The notes under the pieces are model-generated. The model made no database searches and was not told the DNA's origin. It saw only the letters and a program-made list of their open reading frames with translations. 64,000 nt of DNA, from contig JAYKKR010000019.1 of NCBI GenBank assembly GCA_036971615.1, positions 678,545 to 742,544 of the forward strand. Reading direction: 5' to 3'. Source of the DNA: Amyloporia xantha. Taxonomy: Eukaryota > Basidiomycota > Agaricomycetes > Polyporales > Adustoporiaceae. Made by a program: the position numbers and the translations under genes. Shown in pieces: positions 20,801 through 31,758 of the stretch (within the stretch, counting starts at the first letter, position 1; every line of letters begins with the position of its first letter).

Positions 20801-23800
20801 CTATGGAGATGAATTTGAACCATCAGAACATTTTGAACAATAAGAGCAGCTCACATTGGTCTTGTCATAAAAACGAACCTAGCATGCGGAGATATAGATG
20901 AGAAGTATAATGAGCCAGACATAATATGACATACCACACGCGTGTCATCTTGCGATACTCCGACCGGATAGTGCTTTCCACGTACATGAATCCTGCCAGT
21001 CTCATACGTCAGACCAGACGTTCAGAAATGTAGAAATGATAAGAGCACCTTGCGAACGAGTGGTCGTCGTCAGTTTCTTCGTGTATAATCCAGACATCAG
21101 ACCTATCTGATTCAGAATCCGGAATGATGTAACCATATGGTGGATATCCACGCTTTGCATCAACAAGCCCAGAGTGGTCATAAGCACTCTTGATGTGATA
21201 GTGGTTCTCATGCTCCAGCGGAGTGATGATCCACTGCAACAAAGCCAAAATCAATAGAAGTATCAAATTGTACGGCTGAAAACACGCATACCTTTTGCCT
21301 GTCATTGTTTGGATCGAGCGGGCAAAGCTTGACCCACGGGTTGTCATAATCAGCAATCAACTCCCAGTAAAGGTCAGGATTGTGGTGAGAGAGCTTGATG
21401 CGATAAACGCCTTTGGACTCGGGCGGGCTAGCATGGAACTTGTGATGCGGCTTGTGGTCAGAATGTGCCGCTAGATGGCGAAGGGTAGAAACAGAAGGCA
21501 CAAAGAAATATTCTCCTCCGCGTGAGCTTACGAAGAAATGCGGTACATTGCCGATTATGGGATCTTGTCCTATGCCATAACCTACACGGCCAAAAGAGGC
21601 AGGCCCCAGAAAAACATTAGACGAAAAGGGTGGGAAAGAGGGAAATATGGACCCAAATACAGCCCGCATTCGGCGCCAGCCCGGGGATTTTCCCAAGTGC
21701 TGAGATTGGACCGGATTGAGATGTCCGAATGGTCCCGAATTTCCTGGGCTGTTTTGGCCCATTGAACGGGTCGATTCCTGGGCTGTGGCAGGGCGGCTGC
21801 AGCATCTGCCTTCCGGCCTCGCATTATTGTCCTCCCTGTGCAGCCACCCGCGTCACAACACGCACAAATTTTGGACTTGGTCGTTTTCGAAGCTGTCGTT
21901 CAGGCTTGTGCATAGTCGCACATACACTACATTGTCGCTGTCTGTCTTCTGATGACCTGCTCACGTCTCTGCCCTCCTCTTCTTTTATCACACACTATCT
22001 GGTGTTCCTCTCTGCTTGTGTCCGAGTCTCGCTGATGCATGCTGGCTACATTTCGTACTTGTAGGCCGTTCAGCTCTCGGTTCTAGGCCTCGAGACGATG
22101 CATACTTCTTTGACGGTGTCCAGTGTGAACGGGAACGGCACCCACTCTCTCACCTACGTTGACCTACGTCCTCATATATGGCTGTTTGCCACCATAGTAA
22201 GTTGGGGATCTTTGTGGATGTTCTGTCATATAGGGACGATGAACTTGCGGACCGTTGCCTACAATGTCTATGTACTATTATAGTCTACATAGCACTAGTC
22301 AGATTACTATGACTATACGTAATGTCAACACTATCAATTTGATGCTCTTACTATGTGTACTGTGACTGGTGTAAGTATGTGAGAATAGCCGTAGTAGTGC
22401 AAAAGCCAAAATTAGGGCCCCTAGACACAAGCAGCAGATTGGCCCGTGGCTCGGTCAATTTCTGGGCTGCTTTGGCCTCATAATTGGGCGCCGGCGCAGG
22501 GCTGTTTTGGCCTCTGCTGCCAGCCCTGAGACGGGGCCGTGCTCAGGCTATCATGGGCCTGCGGCGTGACGGATTCCGCACCAAATACAGGTGCCACCAG
22601 CATTCTGTTAAATTACCGTGAAAACATTAGACGAAAAGGGTGGGAATAGTGCCGGGCTCAGGCTGACACCGGGCCTCTGCTCCGCGGCATGATTTTCGTG
22701 CCACAACGTTCTCGCCGTGTAATGTTAGGCACATGCTGAGCGAAATGAGGAAAAGACGAAAATTCACCTTCGTCCGCAAGTTGGACATTGGAATTCGGCA
22801 AAGTATTCAGACCCGCAAACCTCGTCTGTTGCAAGAATCCATGTGCTACGGATGACTGATAACATACAAACAGAAGCCCCCGTTTCTTCTGCGGTGCTTC
22901 TGAGACCTGCAGATATACAGTAAGTACGGCCGAGAGTTCAACGGGACCATATATCTCTACCTCTGGACCGTATGGTAGTCCTGCGCGGACAACGAGCGCG
23001 GACTCAAACATCTTCTTGTCCGCATAGGGCTGCACGTTACGGGGTGCGGTCTTGCGGGTATGAGCGGTGAAGGGACAATAGAGATCAGACGGCTGATCAT
23101 CACCCATAACTGAGTAGTCAAAGTTGTTGACCATTTCGGGATCTTCCGCTATGGCTGGGTCATCTCGATATGGCGCCAAGGCAATGGGCGTTCCCTATCG
23201 TATGGTGCACGGAGCACGATGAGATAGAATCCGAGAGCTGTGCGGCCCAATTCAGCTTACAGATTTCCACCGTCCAACCATTCGGGCACCAAATAGCTCG
23301 GCACGTTCGTCGTCAGACAGGGGGGGAGAGATCTTGCTGTCGTCCTCCGGGGTCATCCATTCGCGCCATTTGAGGCCTTGCTGCTTTAGGTACTGGTCGA
23401 AGCCAAGGACGTCTTGCTCGAGCTTTCTAAAGACCATGATGGTACCATCCTTGGTCCAGTCTGGCCGCATTCCGTTAGAGGGATCGTCGAACACGGGATC
23501 GCCTTGGTAGCCCATGATGACGACCCCTGCGTCTGCTTGAAGTTGGCCCTTGTGGGGCTTCACAAGTCCTCTGGTGAAGGAGAGTATCAGTAAACGCGCT
23601 ATACGCAATGGGCATCGACAGTACCGCAGCGCTGGCTGAGAAACGCCGTCTTCCCATCCGAAGTGTTCGTGCCCACGATGAGATCCAGGTCGGGCTTTGC
23701 CGTGGATTTTTCGTAGGACTGTCATTGATGACTCGAACAGTTCCTCTGCCGCGTGCACTTGGTCTTCATGTGAATCTGGATGGTTATCAGCATTCAATGC

Positions 23801-24403
23801 TACAAATGCAAACGCCAACACGTACGGCTTGCAGCCACGATGATAACACCATGGATTTCCCCGTCCACGAACGGGTCGTGCCATTTGAGTGTGTCGCCGA
23901 GGGAGTCTCTCTGTGTACTCATAGAGCCTTTGTCAAAGTAGGGATCCTTGACATGACCTTTCTCGCCAAGGACGTCTAGTCCCGATCGAGTGAAAGCTAT
24001 CTGACTTTGCACAATCGTCACATGCTCGACGTTTGAGGGATGGGATGCACGCTGTTTAGCACGAGTTATGTGACCTAGATTATCCATGACATCTTGCGAG
24101 GTGGTAGGCTCGTACGATGCGAGGTTTTGCTTGAATTGTGTTACATCGTTTATGGAGAAGAAGATGAACGTCTCATGGTTCTGTTCACAGAAGTAGACCA
24201 CAATGTTACGATTGGAGAAATCCGGTCAGGAAATATCTGCACACCTTGGGGAGGAGTAAGTAGACGTCCCCCTGGACATTGGAAGGGTCAGGAAGGTCCG
24301 TCTGAGGTCTGTACGCATATTCCGGGTCAGATGGGAGGAGAGGTAGGATAGATCGGCTGTTTATGTGATGCAGCTGCGAGTGATGAAGCCCGTTAGGTGA
24401 CAT
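20801..24403 (-). CDS. DyP-type peroxidase with C-terminal trefoil-like domain (copy C)
   Basis: Nine predicted exons with all junctions in frame; about 670 aa once spliced. Start MSPNGLHHSQLHHINSRS at 24403; no signal peptide. Landmarks: GHEHFGWEDGVSQP, GARMVGRWKS, LYCPFTAHTRKTAPR, VVRAGLPYGPEV, FFVSSRGGEYFFVPS; linker HSDHKPHHKFHASPPESKG; added domain GVYRIKLSHHNPDLYWELI, QKWIITPLEHENHYHIKS, YGYIIPDSESDRSDVWIIHEE, GKHYPVGVSQDDTRVVRFYD. The fifth intron, normally 50-60 nt, is about 1.2 kb because it holds an insertion (21583-22721). Correct splicing of that intron decides whether the gene works. Confidence 0.83.
21583..22721. mobile_element. 1.1-kb insertion in an intron of DyP copy C
   Basis: Copies B and D have a normal short intron at this place; C has about 1,139 extra bases. 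The ends carry an 8-bp inverted repeat, TACACGGC / GCCGTGTA. Inside, a 25-bp block (ACATTAGACGAAAAGGGTGG at its core) occurs as direct repeats near 21614-21639 and 22622-22647. Two related GGGCTGxxxTGGCC-rich stretches lie near 21750 and 22480. No transposase is visible. Likely a non-autonomous element, class not determined. Confidence 0.55.
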
Positions 24404-24444
24404 GTTGACGAAAGGCTTCTGGGGAAACAAGTTCAAAACTGCCG

Positions 24445-24740
24445 CTATTTGTGCTCTCCGTGAGCAGCATATTGATTAGAAGACATTCTCCCAGACCGCT
24501 CGTTTGAATACCACAATGACAAATTATCGTGACTGATGAAGGATTTAAGGCTGCCCGGGAGACTAGACTCCCCTTTCGAATGTCAGCTGGCTCACTGAAC
24601 CCAGCCGCTATTCCTTTCCTTGCTGATTTTGTTTTGCATCAGCACTTATCGAGCATCGTGACATTGACCACATCGGCGCTTGTCTGTTAATAGCAGTGTA
24701 CGAACTAGCCACACCGCTCCTTCCCTGTCGTTTGTGGTCA
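24445..24740 (-). promoter_or_regulatory. Upstream elements of DyP copy C
   Basis: Weakened TATA-like box (ACAAATAG, minus strand, 24445-24452). Paired sites TGACCACA (24665-24672) and TGTGGTCA (24733-24740) span 76 bp, about 260 nt before the ATG. Confidence 0.5.
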
Positions 24741-25805
24741 GTGGTATGATGCATATCGAAACTAACATGAGAGAACTGAGAAATTATTAGCCGCTTGAAT
24801 CCACCTTGTAACGATTGACTCTCGTGGACACCATGATCACCATAGGTAGAGCAGCGACATGTGTAAAGCAGCGCAATGACAGCACCGTGGACTGCTTTCG
24901 CGATGTACCCGCCTCACGCGCAAGATGAGCGTACAATTCCGCCGCTACAACCACCCTCTCCCGTGACCACTTCCGAGAACTATCAAACATTCAGCACCCG
25001 ATGCATCGGCAATCCGCGTGATCTTCGTTCAGTTGAAATCAAATAGTGCGGATCCTAGGCGGAAATACTTGTACGTGACGGGGAAGTAAGGGTCAAAGGC
25101 TAAACCCATTCTGGAACAAGAACGTGCGACCGGCCATACAATGGATGGCCTCAGTCTTTTCAAATTGTCAAAGGCAATTGAAGTCCACAGAAGTCGAAAC
25201 TCATACCTTTTTCAAGCCTTGACACGCCTTCTGTGACGGCTGTGTCCAGGCTAGGTGAAATAGGTCCTAGACTTGCCAGTACATATGGAGGAGGAGGCGT
25301 CTCTAGAAGCTCGCCAAACCATACGGTTTGCAGTTACAGTCGGCGAAACTGAGTTTCGAAGGTACAAGCACCGCGCACAGCGGACTCAAAACAGAGTCAT
25401 TGGATTAAAGACCCAGGACACACGGAGGCCGAGTGTTTATTGGATCTACCCATCGGAAGTGCATACCTAAGCTGGGCCAACGCTGAGAGCGCTTGGAAGT
25501 TAGATGGGTGGTCCGATGGCAGAGTAAGCCTGCCCCAGAGACTATTGAAGAGGAGAGGTTACCACTACGCAATGGAGCAATGGGTACATCAGGTGAAAGC
25601 GTCCATAAGAAACAGAAAACAAACAGAAATGACATGGCCGAAATATTGTGAATAGGCTCGCTGTCTGGGGCCTGGGCAGATGCCACACTATGCGGTCTAT
25701 GCCACAGCAAGGCGCTGGCGTCTCGTCGCGGGCACGTGATAGGCGTGTAGTCGAACGCGTCTTCGTGTTGGCGCTCATCGTCTTCCGAAGCGACCACCAG
25801 GCAAG
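24741..25805. other. Upstream flank of DyP copy C and PIF1 promoter region
   Basis: Positions up to about 25350 resemble the upstream flank of DyP copy D (GTGTCCAGGCTAGGTGAAAT near 25243; GCTCGCCAAACCATACGGTT near 25309). Part of it also resembles, inverted, the region before copy F. No gene is supported. The last few hundred bases must contain the PIF1 promoter; I see no clear TATA box. Confidence 0.45.
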
Positions 25806-28251
25806 ATGGCTCGCCCAGCTGCACTCTCCACTGTATCCACGAACACCAAGAAGCGTAAATCTACCGGAAGTACATCCAATGAGAGCAATCAGAATGCTAA
25901 ACGTCCGCGCAATACCTTGGATGCGTTTTTCTCCCCAAGAATCCCCGCGCCGGATGCATCCAACGACAAAAACAGCGCCAAAGAGACAGTCACCCTGAAT
26001 GACGAACAGCGGCGTGTGCTCAAGATGGTGGTGGAAGAAGAGAAGAGCGTCTTTTTTACCGGTGCAGCTGGTGAGTATGAGTTGGTCCTAGTTCGTCGCG
26101 CAGCAAGTGTGTGGCACATGTCACAAAGGCGCTAGCTGCAGACGAGAATGGTTTGCACCGCGTCGCTTTCGACGCTTTCTTCGGTCATTTTCTTCATACT
26201 TTCATGGAAAACTGTGATTAATGCGGCTTCTGACATATCCCATGTCTTTCTGAACCCTCGCATTCTGGGAGAACCAAGAAGACAATGAACTCTGCACCTT
26301 GGTGCTCCTCTCTGTGGCATGGGGTTCTTGACTGTACATTTCTCTGACCAAAATCCATAGGCACTGGTAAATCTCTTCTTTTGCGTGCCATTATTTCTGC
26401 GCTCCGCAGAAAACATGCAAAGAAACCGGAAGTCATTTCGATCACGGCTAGTACCGGCATGGCAGCATCTAACGTCGGCGGTAAGCTGCCTAGTTGTACC
26501 CATGTCTTCTGGAACTCTAATTCTCGATTGGATCAAATCAGGTATGACGATTCATTCATGGGGTGCGGTCACCCCCGGAATGACCAATATTGACCGGCAA
26601 ATAAGTTGCATCAAAACATGCAAGCCTGCGTTCCAGCGTTGGAAAACTACTAAAGTTCTCATCATTGACGAAGGTATGTGGGCCGACTACTACTGAAGAT
26701 GTCACTTACGCCATTTCAGTGTCGATGGTTGATGGCCAATTGTTTGATCTGTTGGCAACTCTGGCGGACAGGTTGCGAAAGAAAACAGACAAACCCTTCG
26801 GTGGTATCCAGGTGGGCTTAAACTCTAGACTATCACAGAGCCGTTCTTATGCCGGGTGTGGCAGCTTATCGTGACAGGCGACTTCTTCCAACTTCCTCCC
26901 GTGACCAAGTCAAATATTGAACCATTCTTTGCGTTTGAATGCGAGTCGTGGAAACGTTGCATCGAGCATACGGTCACACTTACACAGATTTACAGGCAAA
27001 CGGATAACCGTGCGTCACCGGCGTTTACCCATTGTTGAACGATTCCACTCATTCTTCGTAGAATTCGTCTCGCTGCTGAACGAGCTTCGGCGTGGTACCA
27101 TCTCGCCTTCGGCGCATCGTACCTTCTCCTCACTGTCACGTCCCCTTCCCCCGACGCCTGCGGGGATCTTACCGACTGAACTTTACCCCCTTCGTGCACA
27201 GGTCGACAGCGCAAATAACTCCCGACTTTCGCGGTTAGCAGGGCCATCCATGCAATTCAGCGCGAAGGACTCTGGAAGCAACGCACGCATGCTCGACCAG
27301 ATGGTCGCGCCAGCGAACCTGGTTCTCAAGTCGGACGCCCAGGTGATGCTTGTGAAGAACATTGACGAATGTCTCGTGAATGGCTGCGTCGGGCGTGTAT
27401 TGGGATTTTTTACCGTCGCGTCTTGCAGCGCTTCCGTCGCCACTGCTGCCGAGAACAGTCTCAGTGCCAGTGTAGGATCCAAACCAAAGTCGACATCTCA
27501 GGAGTCCGCGAGCAGCAGTTCAAAAAATGGCGGGCTAGTGCGAAACGTACAGGTCGGATTGGACGGGCGCACGCCGGTTGCTCCACATGTTGGATTTGAG
27601 ACAAAGGGCAAGGAGAACGTATCTGCACAGACAGCAAAGCGCGCAGAAGTGAAAGGCAAGGCGGTTGCCAAAGAGGAAGAGCTGTTCCCCTTGGTCGAGT
27701 TCCGCACGGCGCATGGGACCGAGATCGTGCTCATCGGGCGCGAGGAATTCCGCGTCGAAGATAACGAGGGGAAACTGCTTGCTCGACGAGTGCAGGTCAG
27801 TCACATTGGCAGATCACTGCACGCGTGTCTTTCAGCCTCGGAGTGTCCTATTTGCTGATGCACCGGCCTTTCTTTCACCCAGGTGCCCCTCGTTCTCGCG
27901 TGGGCAATGTCAATACACAAGAGTCAAGGGCAGACCATCCAGCGCATGAAGGTTGACCTGGGCCGTGTTTTTGAGAAGGGTGGGTACACCAGTGTTGTCC
28001 CGTTAGTATGTATATAAGTACTCATCAAGTGCGTTTACAGGCCAGAGCTATGTCGCTCTGTCCCGCGCGGCCTCTTTGGACGGCTTACAAGTATTGGGAT
28101 TCGATGCAAAGAAGGTTGGTTCCCTAGCCCTTCATCTTTTGACTCATCATCATCGTCACTTTTACAGGTCAAGGCGCACCCAAAGGTTATAGAATGGAGC
28201 GTTAATATGGAGAAGTTGTCTGAGGGAACTTGCCTAGCACAGACACACTAA
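25806..28251 (+). CDS. PIF1: PIF1-family 5'-3' DNA helicase
   Basis: ATP-dependent 5'-3' helicase acting in genome maintenance (replication through G-quadruplexes, telomeres, mtDNA in yeast). Nine exons were resolved: 25806-26070, 26361-26480, 26542-26673, 26720-26811, 26865-27009, 27062-27795, 27883-27979, 28041-28114, 28168-28251. They sum to exactly 580 codons plus stop. Motifs in order: basic N terminus with KKRK; FFTGAAGTGKS (Walker A, split by intron 1); [37 protein letters not shown] (Walker B); [40 protein letters not shown]. Exon 6 carries a non-conserved 100-residue insert rich in Ser/Ala/Lys. Intron 1 (290 nt) is much longer than the rest. It sits between DyP copies C and D on the opposite strand. 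Confidence 0.92.
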
Positions 28252-29125
28252 AGTATCAGATATGGAATTCACTTATTGAATAACTTAGTGACCTCACATA
28301 AATACACGTACTGTATACAGTAGATATACAAGGCTAAAAGTTTCAAGCATTAATCGCATCATACCAGGCCTACTGCGCGTGCGTCGCACGAATTTCTCGA
28401 GTAACAGTGGTCCATTGTATCCCAAGTGCAAAGCGATCATTCAATTGCATGTTTCTATCTGATGACTCATTGCATGTCGACAACGTTGCCAGCGCTCAAC
28501 CCTTCATCGAAGAAACGCGCGGTCGACACTGGCACGGGGGTACTTCTCGTCCCGATGTTTATGACATTACCTAACGCCAGGTCTTCTCTAGGTTGAGTTG
28601 CTGCAGGCTAGGACACCTCCCCCAATGTGCCAATGGTAAGTGGACTCTGTGGGCTCGCCGCTAATATAAAGTTGTTACTAGTAGAACGCCATATGTTTCC
28701 AATGTTATGAAAATCGACGGGTAGAGTAACCTTTAAGTAGCTCGCGAGAGACGCCATAGAACCTTACAGTTTTTGAACGATTCGACCGGTCTGCAGTTCA
28801 CTGTATTCGCGCTCCTTGGATTAACATCATGATGAACCGTGGTCACGTCAGTCGAGCACTATTCAAGTCATTGTGCACATTTTTTGGCTAATAAAGATAT
28901 CTTCACACGGAATTTGCAAGATCACACTGCGCATATTTCATCGAATTCGATACTGATACAGACTGGTAATATCACGACGGTCGGCGAGGCTTGGTACTCT
29001 CCGAAGTAAAAGATACTTCAGTGAATACCATCCGTTCCAACCCATCTCAAGAAAAGAACAGAACATGACAGAAGAAGATGCTCAATAGATCAGACGCGCC
29101 CGAACACCCAGCGCTGGCTCCCGGA
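28252..29125. other. Region between PIF1 and DyP copy D
   Basis: No gene supported. From about 28,690 to 29,125 the sequence matches, inverted, the region after DyP copy E (60,000-60,490), for example CATGATGAACCGTGGT near 28829 and ACCACGGTTCATCATG near 60346. A similar flank follows copy B. The first 430 bases are unique here. Confidence 0.55.
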
Positions 29126-31581
29126 CTACGTAGATGAATTTGAGTGGTCGATATGTTTTGAATAATGAAAGGAGCTCACATTGTTCTTGTCATAAAAGCG
29201 AACCTAGCATGCAGAAATACGCATGAGAAGTACCGGGAGCAAGACATAATGTAACCTACCACGCGCGTGTCATCTTGAGATACTCCGACCGGATAGTCCT
29301 TTCCGGCTACTTTGATCCTGCCAGTCCCTCACGTAGGACGAGATGAATATTTTAGAAATGTTCGGACACACCTTGCGAATGAGTCGTTGTCGACCGTTTC
29401 TTCGTGCATGATCCAGACGTCAGATCTATTAGAGTCCGGAATGATGTAGCCGTAAGGGGGGTATCCACGTTTTGCGTCGATAAGCCCAGACTTGTCGTAG
29501 ACACTGTTAATATGATACTCGTTCGCTTGTGCCAGCGGCGTGATGATCCACTATGAAATCAGGATTTAAGGCGGGATCAAATTACGTGGCTGAAAGCATG
29601 AATACCTTTTGCTTGTCATTAGTTGGATCGAGCGGGCAAAGCTTGACCCACGGGTTGCCACCGTCCACAATCAACTCCCAGTAAAGGTCAGAGCTCTGTT
29701 GAGAGAGCTTGATGCGATAGACACCTTCAGACGTGGGCGGGCTAGCTTGAAACTCCGGATTCGAGTCCGGACCAGAATGTTCTGCCAGATGGCGAAGGGC
29801 AGAAACGGACGGCACAAAGAAATATTCTCCTCCACGTGAGCTTACGAAGTAAGGGTTCACGTTGCCGATTATGGGATCTTGTCCTGAACCACAACACAAT
29901 GTCAGGCACATGCTGGGCAAACCGAACGAAAAAAAACGAGGACTCACCTCCGTCCGCAAGTTTGACAGAGGAATTCGGCAGGGTGTCTAGACCCGCAAAC
30001 CTCGTCTGTTGCAAGAAGCCGTTTGCTACGGATGACTGGTAACATACGAAGAGAAGCCCCCGTTTCTCTTGCGGTGCGTCGGAGACCTGCAGATACACAG
30101 TGAGAACAGCGGAGAGTTTGACGGGATCACATAGTTCTACCTCTGGTCCGTATGGGAGTCCAGCGCGGACAACAAGCGCGGACTCGAACATCCTCTCGCT
30201 GGCGTAGGGCTGCACGTTCCGGGGCGCGGTCTTGCGGGTATGAGCGGTGAAGGGACAATAAATATCGGTCGGTGCATTATCACCCTTGACTGCATAGTCG
30301 AAGTTGTTGACCATTTCGGGATCTGCAGCTATGGCTAGGTCGTCTCGATACGGCGCCAAGGCAATTGGCGTCCCCTATCGTATGATGCAGCAAACGATGA
30401 GACAGGGTTCAAGAGCTGCACAGCACGGTTGAACGTACAGATTTCCACCGTCCGACCATCCGGGCACCAAACAGCTCGGCACCTTCTTCGTCGGACAAGG
30501 GGGGAGAGATCTTGCTGACTTCGTCTGGGGGCATCCATTCGCGCCATTTGGGGCCTTGCTGTTTTACGTATTTGTCGAAGCCAACGACATCTTGCTCCAG
30601 CTTCCTGAAGACCATGATGGTGCCGTCTTTTGTCCAGTCTGGCCGCATTTCGCTGGAGGGATCGTCGAACACGGGGTCGCCTTGGTAGCCCATAACGACG
30701 ACCCCTGCGTCTGCTTGGAGCTGACCCTTGTGGGGCTTCACAAGTCCTCTGGTGAAGGAGAGCATTAGTGTATGTGCTGTGCGCAAATGGACCTCGACAG
30801 TACCGCAGCGCTGGCTGGGAAACGCCGTCTTCCCATCCAAAGTGCTCGTGGCCACGTTGAGCTCCAGGTCGAGCATTGCCGTCGACTTGCCCCAGGATTG
30901 AGATCGACGACTGGAACAACTTCTCTGCCGCGCGCACTTGCTCATCATGCGAATCTGGCTGGCGATGAACATTCCATGCTACAAATTTGCATGCTAATAC
31001 TCACGACTTGCAGCCACGATGATGACACCGTGGATTAATCCGTTTACGAACGGGTCGTCCCATTGTAGTGTGTCGCCGAGGTATTGTCTCTGTTTACTCA
31101 TCGATCCTAGATCAAAGTAGAAATCTTTGACCTGATCTTTCTCGCCAAGGATGTCCAGTCCCGATCGGGTGAATGCTATCTGACTTTGCTCGAGCGTAAC
31201 GAGCTGTACGTCCCCCGACTGAGATGCGCTTTGTTTAGCGCGAGCAATGTGACCCAGATGATCTATGACATCCTGCGATGTGGTAGGATTGTACGACGCC
31301 AGGTTTTGCTTGAACTGCGTCACATCGCTTATGGCAAAGAAGATGAACGTCTCGTGGTTCTGTTTTTGTTGGGATCAACAGCGTTACTATTGGATCGAGT
31401 CAATCGGAAAATTGCTGCACACCTTTGGGAGGAGCAAGTAGACATCCCCTTGGACGTTGGACGGATCGGGAAGGTTTATATGAGGTCTCTTCGCATAGTC
31501 TGGATCGGATGGGAGGAGTGGTAGAATAGAGCGCGTACGTAAGTGTTGCAGCTGCGAGTAGTCAAGCCCAGGAGACGACAT
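29126..31581 (-). CDS. DyP-type peroxidase with C-terminal trefoil-like domain (copy D)
   Basis: Apparently intact, nine predicted exons, about 668 aa. Start MSSPGLDYSQLQHLRTRS at 31581; no signal peptide. Landmarks: GHEHFGWEDGVSQP, GLVKPHKGQLQADAGV, GARMVGRWKS, IYCPFTAHTRKTAPR (His), VVRAGLPYGPEV (Arg), YFVSSRGGEYFFVPS; linker HSGPDSNPEFQASPPTSEG; added domain GVYRIKLSQQSSDLYWELI, NPWVKLCPLDPTNDKQK, WIITPLAQANEYHINS, YGYIIPDSNRSDVWIMHEE, KVAGKDYPVGVSQDDTRVV, VRFYDKNNVSS. The best-preserved copy and the closest intact relative of the broken copy E. Confidence 0.88.
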
Positions 31582-31620
31582 GTTGACGAAAGGCTGCTGG
31601 GAAAGCGAGCCAGGTCGCCG

Positions 31621-31758
31621 CTACTTATCCTTTTCGTGAAGGCCATATTGATGGAAGCACAAGCACTTCTCCAGCATCGTGACATTGACCACAAAAAAGC
31701 TTCCCCGCATTTTATCATGAAATTGGTGACACCGCACCTTCCCTGTCCTATGTGGTCA
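31621..31758 (-). promoter_or_regulatory. Upstream elements of DyP copy D
   Basis: TATA-like ATAAGTAG (minus strand, 31621-31628) about 40-47 nt before the ATG. TGACCACA (31686-31693) and TGTGGTCA (31751-31758) span 73 bp. The pair sits only about 105 nt before the ATG instead of about 255, so roughly 150 bp seem to be missing between it and the TATA box. Confidence 0.55.

Noticed and set aside
26132..26536. Minus-strand ORF across intron 1 of PIF1
   Set aside because: Considered as a nested gene because the intron is long, but the protein has no recognisable features and runs antisense into exon 2.
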